15,835 nucleotides of DNA from an uncultured Candidatus Melainabacteria bacterium (GTDB taxonomy: Bacteria; Cyanobacteriota; Vampirovibrionia; LMEP-6097). Numbering within the stretch: position 1 is the first letter of the stretch; each line of letters starts with the position of its first letter. The notes under the pieces are model-generated. The model saw nothing but the letters and a program-made list of their open reading frames with translations, was not told where the DNA came from and ran no database searches. A program made the translations under genes and the position numbers. The stretch is from the NCBI GenBank assembly GCA_937927525.1, contig CALBDR010000158.1, positions 1 to 15,835 on the forward strand. Direction: 5' to 3'. Of the stretch, positions 1 through 6,194 are shown piece after piece.

Positions 1-208
1 CATTACTACTTTCTGTAATTTTCCCTAAGCGAGCAGTAGAGCCATAGAGAGCTAAAGTAATAGCATCAAGTATAGTAGTTTTACCAGCACCAGTAGGTCC
101 AGTAATAGCAAAAATACCATTCTCAACAAAGTCTTCATGGCTAAAATCGATTAACCATTCACCGACTAAAGAGTTTAAATTCTTAAAGCGTAATTCAAGT
201 ATCTTCAT
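1..208 (-). CDS. sbcC: SbcC exonuclease ATPase subunit, N-terminal part (cut by window edge)
   Basis: The first 69 codons of a gene that runs off the left edge. It encodes the N-terminal ATPase lobe of SbcC, the SMC/Rad50-like partner of SbcD in the complex that opens hairpins and cleans DNA double-strand ends. Seen directly: a start of the form MKILELRFKNLNSL, typical of Rad50/SbcC first strands, and a Walker A motif GPTGAGKTT at about residues 38-46, followed by ILDAITLALYG. The ATG (208-206) overlaps the TGA of sbcD (207-205) in an ATGA junction, so the two subunits are probably translationally coupled, as expected for partners made in fixed ratio. The coiled-coil and C-terminal lobe lie outside the window. 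The identity is strongly supported by both motif and neighbour. Confidence 0.93.
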   Translation of the reverse strand, partial: MKILELRFKNLNSLVGEWLIDFSHEDFVENGIFAITGPTGAGKTTILDAITLALYGSTARLGKITESSN

Positions 209-1443
209 TCAGCTTTAATATCTTCCTCCTGAATAGAATTAAGAACCTCACTATAGCTAGCGAGTAACAAGTCTTGCTTTTCTTCTTCAATCTCATTAGT
301 TACTAAACACCTTTTAAAGACTTCAATAGGACTTAAATCCTCAAGCTTCTCTTCTACTTTAAGGCTTGATAAATAATTTTTCAAAACAGTTTTATTTTTA
401 AACCTAAGTAACTCAATCTCTGAACCAGAAAGTAATTCCAAGACCTCCTCTCTAAAGCTCTGCCCTTCGAGGTCTCCTTCATATTCTATTTCAAGCCAAC
501 TTGAACTATTTGCTGAAAGTAAATCCTCAATACGTTTTTTGATGATAGTTTCATCACCAGTAATTTTTTCAAGTGACTGAAAATTAGGGATTGGAATTTC
601 TTGAATAGTAGGTTTAGTTTCTCCATCACTATATTCTAAAGTAATTATTTTTTTTACTTGCTTAGCTTCACCAAAGCCCATAGGAATAGGAGAACCACAA
701 TAACGAATATATTCAGAACCTGAAACTTTTTGAGCTATATGCAAATGCCCTAAAGCTACGTAGTCGAAAACTTCAGGAAAAGTCTCAGCACTAACATAGC
801 CAAGTGAGCCGACATATAAATCACGCACACCTTCTCCAGGGCTGCCTCCGGCAGCAAACAAATGTCCCATTCCGATAATCGGAATATACTTAGAATTACC
901 TTCAACAGAAGCTCTTTTCTCTACTGCAATCTCAGCAACCTTAGCATAATGATCTTTAATACCTTGCACTAAGTTCTCAGACTTAGTTTCTAAACTCTCT
1001 CCAGCCTGAACTTTGCGAACATCTTTATCTCTAAGATAAGGCACAGCACAGACAATTAACTCTAAATCACCGTCATTATTCTTTAATTCAATTACTTCAT
1101 CTTCAAGATTTTCAGTCACAGTCCCGACCACATGCACATCTAAAGATCTTAAAATATTTTTAGGGGCACTAATAAATGAAGGTGAGTCATGATTACCTGC
1201 GATAACTACGATATGACGGCACTTTGACTTAGCGACGTTACATAAGAAACTATAATAAATCTCCTGAGCACGATTATTTGGGACAGAAGTATCAAAAATA
1301 TCACCAGCAACTAAAAGCACATCAATTTCCTGCAACTTTATTTCTTTTAATAACCAATCAAAGAACGCTTCAAACTCTTCGTATCTCTTTCTGTCATAGA
1401 GATAACGCCCTATATGCCAGTCTGAACTATGAAGAATTTTCAC
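205..1443 (-). CDS. sbcD: SbcD exonuclease nuclease subunit (Mre11-like)
   Basis: A metallophosphoesterase-type nuclease, the catalytic partner of SbcC in DNA end processing and hairpin cleavage in the cytoplasm. The 412 residues match the usual family length of about 400. Metal-binding motifs appear in the canonical order: DWH (D8, H10), GDIFD (D48), GNHD (N84, H85), GMGH (H194) and GHLH (H233, H235), followed by a C-terminal capping/SbcC-binding region. The start is GTG at 1443-1441, overlapping the TAG of the upstream deaminase gene by one base (TAGTG). The purine-rich stretch just upstream is only a weak ribosome binding site, so re-initiation after the deaminase stop is plausible. All key catalytic residues that I can recognise are present, so it should be active. 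Confidence 0.96.
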   Translation of the reverse strand: MKILHSSDWHIGRYLYDRKRYEEFEAFFDWLLKEIKLQEIDVLLVAGDIFDTSVPNNRAQEIYYSFLCNVAKSKCRHIVVIAGNHDSPSFISAPKNILRSLDVHVVGTVTENLEDEVIELKNNDGDLELIVCAVPYLRDKDVRKVQAGESLETKSENLVQGIKDHYAKVAEIAVEKRASVEGNSKYIPIIGMGHLFAAGGSPGEGVRDLYVGSLGYVSAETFPEVFDYVALGHLHIAQKVSGSEYIRYCGSPIPMGFGEAKQVKKIITLEYSDGETKPTIQEIPIPNFQSLEKITGDETIIKKRIEDLLSANSSSWLEIEYEGDLEGQSFREEVLELLSGSEIELLRFKNKTVLKNYLSSLKVEEKLEDLSPIEVFKRCLVTNEIEEEKQDLLLASYSEVLNSIQEEDIKAE

Positions 1444-2006
1444 TATATCTCAATCCCTAAATCTTTAGGTCCAAAAGCTAAAGGCAACAAATCAGATATT
1501 CTAGAAACTATAACCTTGTCTGAAAGTGAATTTGACATAATTATTTCAATATCGTAATCAGATCTTTGAGCGTATTCATAAATAACCTGACGACAAACAC
1601 CACATGGAGCTACAACTTCCTCAGTATTAAAATCGTCTCCTTCCCCAATTATTGCAATAGATTTAATTTTACTTTCCCCAAGTGCATTTGCACGAAACAA
1701 CGCTGCTCTTTCAGCACAAATACTAGGTCCATAAGCTGCATTCTCAACATTAGTACCCGTAATAACTTTTCCAGAGAAGCTTCTTAGAGCAGAGCCCACA
1801 TGAAAATGCGAGTAAGGAGCATAGGATTTTGCCATAATCGCTCTAGCTTCGTCTACAAGTATTTTTTGTTCAGCATCTAAAGAATCATAATTAGTTTCAA
1901 ACATCTTATTACTAGTACTTATTTTACTAGGTAAATCAGAACTATGATTTTTGGCAACACAGGAACTTAAGCCAAATAATAATATTACTATTACCGTAAA
2001 TCTCAT
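1443..2006 (-). CDS. cdd: Cytidine deaminase with lipoprotein-like N-terminus
   Basis: Zinc-dependent deaminase of the small tetrameric cytidine deaminase family (cytidine or deoxycytidine to uridine, pyrimidine salvage). Seen: NVEN at 86-89, CAE (C97, E99) and PCGVC (C135, C138), giving the three cysteine ligands and the catalytic glutamate, plus YAPYSHFHVG at 62-71. The protein has 187 residues against about 130-150 for the family. The extra length is an N-terminal segment with charged residue R2, a hydrophobic run FTVIVILLFG and a lipobox-like LSSC ending at C16, followed by a polar linker. The deaminase fold begins after M35, which could be an alternative start giving 153 residues. Neither start has a good ribosome binding site. 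It lies 22 nt after the previous stop and overlaps sbcD by 1 nt. Deaminase identity is firm; membrane anchoring is inference. Confidence 0.9.
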   Translation of the reverse strand: MRFTVIVILLFGLSSCVAKNHSSDLPSKISTSNKMFETNYDSLDAEQKILVDEARAIMAKSYAPYSHFHVGSALRSFSGKVITGTNVENAAYGPSICAERAALFRANALGESKIKSIAIIGEGDDFNTEEVVAPCGVCRQVIYEYAQRSDYDIEIIMSNSLSDKVIVSRISDLLPLAFGPKDLGIEI

Positions 2007-2028
2007 TAATATTAAAGGATATCAATAA

Positions 2029-2598
2029 TTAGCTTTGATGAAAGAATAAATTTTCAGGAACATGAAAACCTGAAATCTCAAGAAAAAGCATAAGCTCTCC
2101 ATGAGCTGAGTCACCATTTTCTTTAGAGGCTTTAATCTTACCATCTTCTAATCTCTGAACAAGAATAACACTGTGATTATGCACATCACCTTCAATATTA
2201 AAAATCATAGATCCAGCAGAGCTATATTTTTCTGGGTCATAGAAAGAAGGTAATTCAGCCATGGAAGGATCATAGAAATAACCTTCACCATTTCTATCTA
2301 AAAGTTGATCTTTTAACTTATTAGCATTTGCAAACTCTAAACTCTGCTGAAAATATTTATTTTCTCTTAATTCAAGATCCTCTGCACCATCTAAAAAAGT
2401 AGGCTTTAAGATGCCATAAACTAAGTCTAAAGCGAGTAAAACTTTACCTTTAGTTTCGATAGTAGGATCTACGATAACATAGCTACTATTTTTACCAGAA
2501 TCATCTACCTGACAAAATAATTTAAATTTACCTTGATCTAAACCTTCTTTAATATCTAATATTCTTGCTTGATCTCTAAGGTCCATCCCTCTACCCAC
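2029..2598 (-). CDS. Unrecognised 189-residue protein
   Basis: I do not recognise this family. It is a soluble-looking, mixed-charge protein with no signal peptide or membrane segment and a single cysteine (near residue 29). It has a central aromatic-rich patch (GYFYDP, then SFYDPEKY), a GDVHNHS motif around residues 138-144, and an aromatic C-terminus (ENLFFHQS). The GTG at 2598 is taken as start. An in-frame ATG four codons on (2586) is equally possible. The only good ribosome binding site, AAGGAG, overlaps the stop of the upstream gene and sits 17 nt before the GTG, which is long. It lies between another unrecognised gene (21 nt upstream) and the deaminase gene (22 nt downstream), so it is probably cotranscribed with both. 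No function is assigned. The HNH-like letters alone do not make a nuclease, since the surrounding pattern is missing. Confidence 0.75.
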   Translation of the reverse strand: MGRGMDLRDQARILDIKEGLDQGKFKLFCQVDDSGKNSSYVIVDPTIETKGKVLLALDLVYGILKPTFLDGAEDLELRENKYFQQSLEFANANKLKDQLLDRNGEGYFYDPSMAELPSFYDPEKYSSAGSMIFNIEGDVHNHSVILVQRLEDGKIKASKENGDSAHGELMLFLEISGFHVPENLFFHQS

Positions 2599-2619
2599 TA
2601 AAATTTTAGCGTATTCTCC

Positions 2620-3291
2620 TTAAGTTGCTTGAGTAATTCCTAATAATTGCTGAGAAACTACTCCTCCCATTTCTGGACTAGCTTCATTTAAAACTAAGTT
2701 TTCAGCTCCTGGCTTTAATTGACCCTTAGCAATTTGTGCATCACCTAAAGCGACAACACCATCACCAAGATTCAAATTTGGCTGTTCGCCTAAAACAGTT
2801 GCATCTGTTACTGGATTATCATCAGCTATAACATTAAAACTACCTTGCTCATCTTTAATAGTTTGTGCAGAAGTATTATCTCCCCAGACACTATCAATAA
2901 GTCTTGTATCACGCAAGCCACCAGCATTTTCTTCTGACTGATCAATTACTTTTCCTAAAACTACTGGATCAGTACCCTCAGATTGTGGTTTAGTTTCAAC
3001 TAATAGCTTGTTAACATATGCACTTGGTAGTGGACCAACTTTAGAAATCTTACCATCTGCAATATTTCTAACATGATCTCCAGTTAAGCCTGCATTTCTA
3101 AAAGCTTGAGCCTCAGGACTAGTATGATCTTTTAATGCAACATTAGCAGCATTAGTTAATTGTCCTTTATTTTCATCAGATAAAGTATCTAATATCTGTG
3201 TTTGAGGACTTTCACCAACAGGCGGCTTCGACTTATTAAACGCAAAAGTTTGCTGCTGTCTTATTAGAGATTGATTATTAACTTCACCCAA
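2620..3291 (-). CDS. Unrecognised 223-residue cysteine-free protein
   Basis: First gene of the minus-strand operon leading to sbcDC. I do not recognise it. The sequence is rich in Gly, Asn, Gln, Asp, Ala and Val, has no cysteine and only one tryptophan, and shows no signal peptide or membrane segment. The N-terminus is Gln/Asn-rich (NNQSLIRQQQ). The C-terminal half has GD and LG steps (NLGDGVVALGDAQ) suggestive of a loose or beta-rich, possibly exported, chain. The start is TTG at 3291-3289, chosen because AGAGG lies 8 nt upstream. The nearby ATG and GTG triplets run into stops at once. An inverted repeat (3308-3330) lies directly upstream of this ribosome binding site. A secreted substrate or structural protein would fit the composition, but that is only inference. 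Confidence 0.75.
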   Translation of the reverse strand: MGEVNNQSLIRQQQTFAFNKSKPPVGESPQTQILDTLSDENKGQLTNAANVALKDHTSPEAQAFRNAGLTGDHVRNIADGKISKVGPLPSAYVNKLLVETKPQSEGTDPVVLGKVIDQSEENAGGLRDTRLIDSVWGDNTSAQTIKDEQGSFNVIADDNPVTDATVLGEQPNLNLGDGVVALGDAQIAKGQLKPGAENLVLNEASPEMGGVVSQQLLGITQAT

Positions 3292-3307
3292 GATTTTATC
3301 CTCTCTT

Positions 3308-3330
3308 CATGTAACTTTAGTAATTACATG
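3308..3330. repeat. Inverted repeat in the leader of the 223-residue gene
   Basis: CATGTAA (3308-3314) and TTACATG (3324-3330) are perfect reverse complements separated by 9 nt. The repeat lies 3 nt upstream of the AGAGG ribosome binding region of the minus-strand gene starting at 3291. It could be an operator or a short leader hairpin. The stem is AT-rich and weak as RNA. Confidence 0.5.
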
Positions 3331-3571
3331 TGTAGATTAAGATCTGGTAAACAGACTCTTATAATTTGCCCACATTGATATAAAAACTTGTCAATCAAAA
3401 ACCCCATTATCACTATAAATCCTTGTATTAGAGGGAATCCCACTCCGGCAACAGAACAAAAATATCTTTTAAGGTTTTATTAACTTTTGCACTTGCTTTA
3501 ATAAGTACTTTTTAATCTAATCTTTACTTTCAAAGTATACATATTGGCTGAGAAGAGTAAGACTATAATTT

Positions 3572-3594
3572 GGGCTTATAATATATATAAGCTC
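3572..3594. repeat. Inverted repeat overlapping a TATAAT box
   Basis: GCTTATA (3574-3580) and TATAAGC (3586-3592) are perfect reverse complements around a 5-nt ATATA centre. The outer bases add a G-T and a G-C pair. The repeat covers a TATAAT (3577-3582) and ends 17 nt before the start of the plus-strand gene at 3612. This is the layout of a repressor operator over a -10 box, or of a 5' leader hairpin if transcription starts upstream at the TATAAT at 3564. Confidence 0.5.
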
Positions 3595-3611
3595 AGATTA
3601 AGAAGTAGAAG

Positions 3612-4148
3612 ATGGAAAAAGAAGAAGCTCTTAATCTTATAAATAAGCTAAGAGAAGATACTAAAGAGTATAAGAAACTCCTTATTAGTTCAAAGCACCC
3701 GACAATGTCTAAAATCGTAGACAATCATGAGTTAATCGCAGAGTTTCGCAAAAAGCTTATAGCAGCTTACGACCAAATAGATTATATAATTTATGATTTA
3801 GGTGATAAACCACAAATTACTTATGGTATTAACCCTGAAGATTATTGTGCTTATCAAGCGGCATATGATGATGACCAAGGTAAACTATTTAAATCTTTAC
3901 CTGCACTTGAGTTATGTGTTGAAGACTTGCTTAAACTTAGGAAAAAAATTATTCATATTGATAATCAATCTTTTCACAATGTTTATGGAGAAAGAGTCAA
4001 GCCTGAAAAAATACAAAAGCAATCAAGCTGGCTTGAAATGTTTTTAGAACCATTTAAGTGGATGTTTAACATTGTTCTTAGAAACAAAGTCACATGCCTA
4101 ACCATGTCATTTCTAATCCTAGTCTTTATCAAATTAGTCTTAAACTAA
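3612..4148 (+). CDS. Hypothetical protein with C-terminal membrane anchor
   Basis: Not a family I recognise. The 178 residues start with a charged, helical, probably coiled-coil-forming region (residues 1-60, rich in Lys/Glu/Leu). A mid-part with many Tyr and Asp follows (DYIIYDLGDKP, EDYCAYQAAYDDD), then a second charged helix (about 100-115). It ends in an aromatic amphipathic stretch and a hydrophobic segment at about residues 161-177 (CLTMSFLILVFIKLVL) with only one residue after it. This looks like a tail-anchored protein with the bulk in the cytoplasm. The ATG at 3612 follows a purine-rich but non-canonical ribosome binding site (AGAAGTAGAAG). It is the first gene of the plus-strand block, 45 nt ahead of mazG, and may share its transcript. 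Confidence 0.7.
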   Translation: MEKEEALNLINKLREDTKEYKKLLISSKHPTMSKIVDNHELIAEFRKKLIAAYDQIDYIIYDLGDKPQITYGINPEDYCAYQAAYDDDQGKLFKSLPALELCVEDLLKLRKKIIHIDNQSFHNVYGERVKPEKIQKQSSWLEMFLEPFKWMFNIVLRNKVTCLTMSFLILVFIKLVLN

Positions 4149-4193
4149 GAACTACTCAGGTCATTTGCTTCTGAAATTGTTATCATATTACTG

Positions 4194-5048
4194 ATGGCTA
4201 TCGATAAATTCAAAGAGACTGTAAAAGCTTTAAGAGACCAGGAAAAAGGTTGCCCTTGGGTTAAGCAACAAACTCACTCATCATTAAAAAGATATTTACT
4301 AGAAGAACTCTACGAATGTTTGGAAGCTGTTGACGAAGTCACAGACTCAAACTCAGAATCAAGTCTAGAAAAAGCGAACAAAACCCTTAAGGAAGAATTA
4401 GGTGATGTTCTTTTACAGGTTATGCTTCATTCTCAAATCGCAGAAGAGAGAGGTGCCTTTAGTTTTGAAGATGTAGTAAAAGAAATTGATGACAAGATGA
4501 TTCGAAGAAACCCTCATGTTTTTGCTACAGCTAAAGCTGAGAATACCGATGAGGTAGATAATAACTGGGAGAAAATTAAAAAAGAAGAAAAGAAATCACG
4601 CAAATCTATTTTTGAAGGCATTCCTAAAGAATTACCGTCTCTTGCAAGAGCATGGAAGATCTCTAAAAAAGCAGTGCGTGAGAGCTTTGAGTGGGATGAA
4701 GAGAAAAAACTTTATGAGCAACTGAATAGTGAGATTGAAGAATTTAAAGAAGTTACTTTGAATAAAAAAGAGTTAAATGACGAAGAAAAAAATGATGCAG
4801 AGCTAGAGCTAGGAGATATTTTATTTACCGTGGTCAACCTTGCTAGGTGGTTCAAAATTGATCCAGAAGAAGCATTGAGAAGAACTAATAATAAATTCGT
4901 TGAACGCTTCAATATAATGGTAGAAATTATTAAAGGAACTGGCTCAAATGGACTCAAAGATCACAGTCCTACTGAGCTTCAAGACTTCTGGCAGAAAGCT
5001 AAGCTTAAACAACTTGAACTAAAGTCTCCAGAAGCGTTGAGCCAATAA
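4194..5048 (+). CDS. mazG: Nucleoside triphosphate pyrophosphohydrolase MazG
   Basis: Hydrolyses NTPs or dNTPs to the monophosphate and pyrophosphate, used for house-cleaning of non-canonical nucleotides and lowering stress nucleotide levels. The 284 residues carry both MazG domains. The N-terminal one has EELYE (37-41), EELGD (67-71) and the RRNPHVF signature (104-110). The C-terminal one has ELELGD (203-208) and an NKFVERF segment. These acidic motifs bind Mg. One oddity: the conserved CPWD near the N-terminus reads CPWV here (C20-V23). No Shine-Dalgarno sequence precedes the ATG; instead TATCAT ends 7 nt before it. The TAA is 1 nt from the ribD start, so the two are almost certainly cotranscribed. 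Confidence 0.95.
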   Translation: MAIDKFKETVKALRDQEKGCPWVKQQTHSSLKRYLLEELYECLEAVDEVTDSNSESSLEKANKTLKEELGDVLLQVMLHSQIAEERGAFSFEDVVKEIDDKMIRRNPHVFATAKAENTDEVDNNWEKIKKEEKKSRKSIFEGIPKELPSLARAWKISKKAVRESFEWDEEKKLYEQLNSEIEEFKEVTLNKKELNDEEKNDAELELGDILFTVVNLARWFKIDPEEALRRTNNKFVERFNIMVEIIKGTGSNGLKDHSPTELQDFWQKAKLKQLELKSPEALSQ

Positions 5049-5049
5049 A

Positions 5050-6192
5050 ATGCAAGAAAAATTTATAGCTCGTTGTTTTGAATTAGCGAAACTCGGTGAA
5101 ACATACGCCTTCCCAAATCCAATAGTAGGTGCCGTTATTGTAAATAAAGGTAATATTATTGGCGAAGGTTTTCATCAGATCTATGGCAAAGAGCATGCTG
5201 AAGTGAATGCTGTAAATGCAGTATTAGCTAAATATCCAGGAACACACGAACAAGTATTAGCTGAATCAGAAATATATGTTAGCTTAGAACCGTGTAACCA
5301 TACAGGTAAAACACCACCTTGTACGGAGCTAATAAAAAAATATAAGTTTAAAAAATTAATCTTTGCAATTCATGATCCAAATCCAGATCTAGACCATAGT
5401 CGAGCAATAGCTTTCGAAGCAATACAAAAAAATGGTACAGAAATAGTTTTCCCCAAAACCTTTAGTTCTCATATTAAAGAAGAAGCTTATTTTATAAATA
5501 GGATCTTTTTTGAAAATCTTAAGAAGAAGAAAAACAATCACCATCTTAATAATTCATGGATTACATTAAAATTAGCATCATATGAAAATGGTTCAATGAT
5601 TATTAAAGATGATAAATGGATAAGTAACTCAGAATCACGCAAAGAAGTTCATAGATTAAGGTCATGCCACAATGTTTTAATTACTGGAATTAATTCAATC
5701 AAAAAAGATAATTCTAGATTAAATCTAAGATTCTCAAAAGATGATCTAAACTTGGCTGAGATTAGGCAACCAGAAATTATCATTTTAAAATCGAATCAAG
5801 ATTTTTCGCTAGAAGAGAGAGAAATTCTTTCAGTATTTAAGAATCCTAAAGTGACAGAAATTAAAACTGATAGAAGCTCAGAAGCACTGTATAATTTGAT
5901 CAAAAATCTTACAAAAAATCAACCTAAACGAGTACTAGTGGAAGCAGGTCCAAATCTAATTGAATCTTTTTTAAAGGCTAATTTATTTGATGAAATAATA
6001 CATTATATTAAATTAGAAACCGAAAACTATTCAGATAAATACTTAGAAAAACTCTCTAATAAATTTCTTGAAAATTATCAAAGTAAAATAAAAGATACTG
6101 ATTCTATTCTTAAAATATCAAAACTTCAAATTATAAAAAGTAAATCTGAACCTAGCAATTTAAAATTAACAATCAATAAGCTAGAGCAGTAA
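5050..6192 (+). CDS. ribD: Bifunctional riboflavin deaminase/reductase RibD
   Basis: RibD carries out the second and third steps of riboflavin synthesis: deamination of the pyrimidine made by GTP cyclohydrolase II, then NADPH-dependent ribose reduction. The 380 residues are close to the usual 360-380. The N-terminal deaminase domain is intact: NPIVG (23-27), HAE (H49, E51) and PC-x8-C (C82, C91) bind zinc. The reductase domain (from about residue 168) is recognisable by WITLKLA, RKEVHRLR and VLITGINSI but diverged. The usual T-x-DGK is YENGS (178-182), and the usual DDP is DNS (220-222). The last ~80 residues are AT-rich, Lys/Asn/Ile-rich and poorly matched. It starts 1 nt after mazG with no riboflavin-type riboswitch ahead of it, and its stop is 2 nt from that of convergent secY. 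Confidence 0.92.
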   Translation: MQEKFIARCFELAKLGETYAFPNPIVGAVIVNKGNIIGEGFHQIYGKEHAEVNAVNAVLAKYPGTHEQVLAESEIYVSLEPCNHTGKTPPCTELIKKYKFKKLIFAIHDPNPDLDHSRAIAFEAIQKNGTEIVFPKTFSSHIKEEAYFINRIFFENLKKKKNNHHLNNSWITLKLASYENGSMIIKDDKWISNSESRKEVHRLRSCHNVLITGINSIKKDNSRLNLRFSKDDLNLAEIRQPEIIILKSNQDFSLEEREILSVFKNPKVTEIKTDRSSEALYNLIKNLTKNQPKRVLVEAGPNLIESFLKANLFDEIIHYIKLETENYSDKYLEKLSNKFLENYQSKIKDTDSILKISKLQIIKSKSEPSNLKLTINKLEQ

Positions 6193-6194
6193 GA

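Larger units (their letters stand above)
3292..3611. other. Divergent intergenic region, 320 bp
   Basis: Separates the minus-strand sbcDC-type operon from the plus-strand mazG-ribD block, so it should carry promoters for both. It holds two perfect 7-bp-arm inverted repeats, listed separately, one near each gene. On the minus strand a perfect TTGACA (3394-3389) occurs, but the best following TATAAG (3363-3358) is 25 nt away, too far for a standard promoter. On the plus strand TATAAT occurs at 3564-3569 and 3577-3582 without a good -35. A short GC-richer patch at about 3430-3455 stands out in otherwise AT-rich DNA. I see no open reading frame or recognisable structured RNA. Confidence 0.6.

Noticed and set aside
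2160..2190. HNH-nuclease-like letters (GDVHNHS) in the 189-residue protein
   Set aside because: The spaced Asn/His pattern, the beta-beta-alpha context and the usual cysteine pairs are absent, so a nuclease call would rest on three letters.
3425..3460. GC-richer patch resembling the 3' end of a tRNA (GGAATCCCACTCCGGCAACA)
   Set aside because: No matching 5' acceptor strand, D-arm or anticodon arm in the preceding 90 nt, and the T-arm consensus is not met. It could be a remnant but cannot be supported.
3802..4047. 81-codon frame inside the membrane-anchored gene
   Set aside because: Fully contained in a longer frame on the same strand with better coding character and no separate ribosome binding site.
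4950..5060. Possible FMN riboswitch ahead of ribD
   Set aside because: ribD starts 1 nt after mazG, and I see no conserved FMN aptamer blocks (such as AGGG and GGGT-rich segments) upstream.
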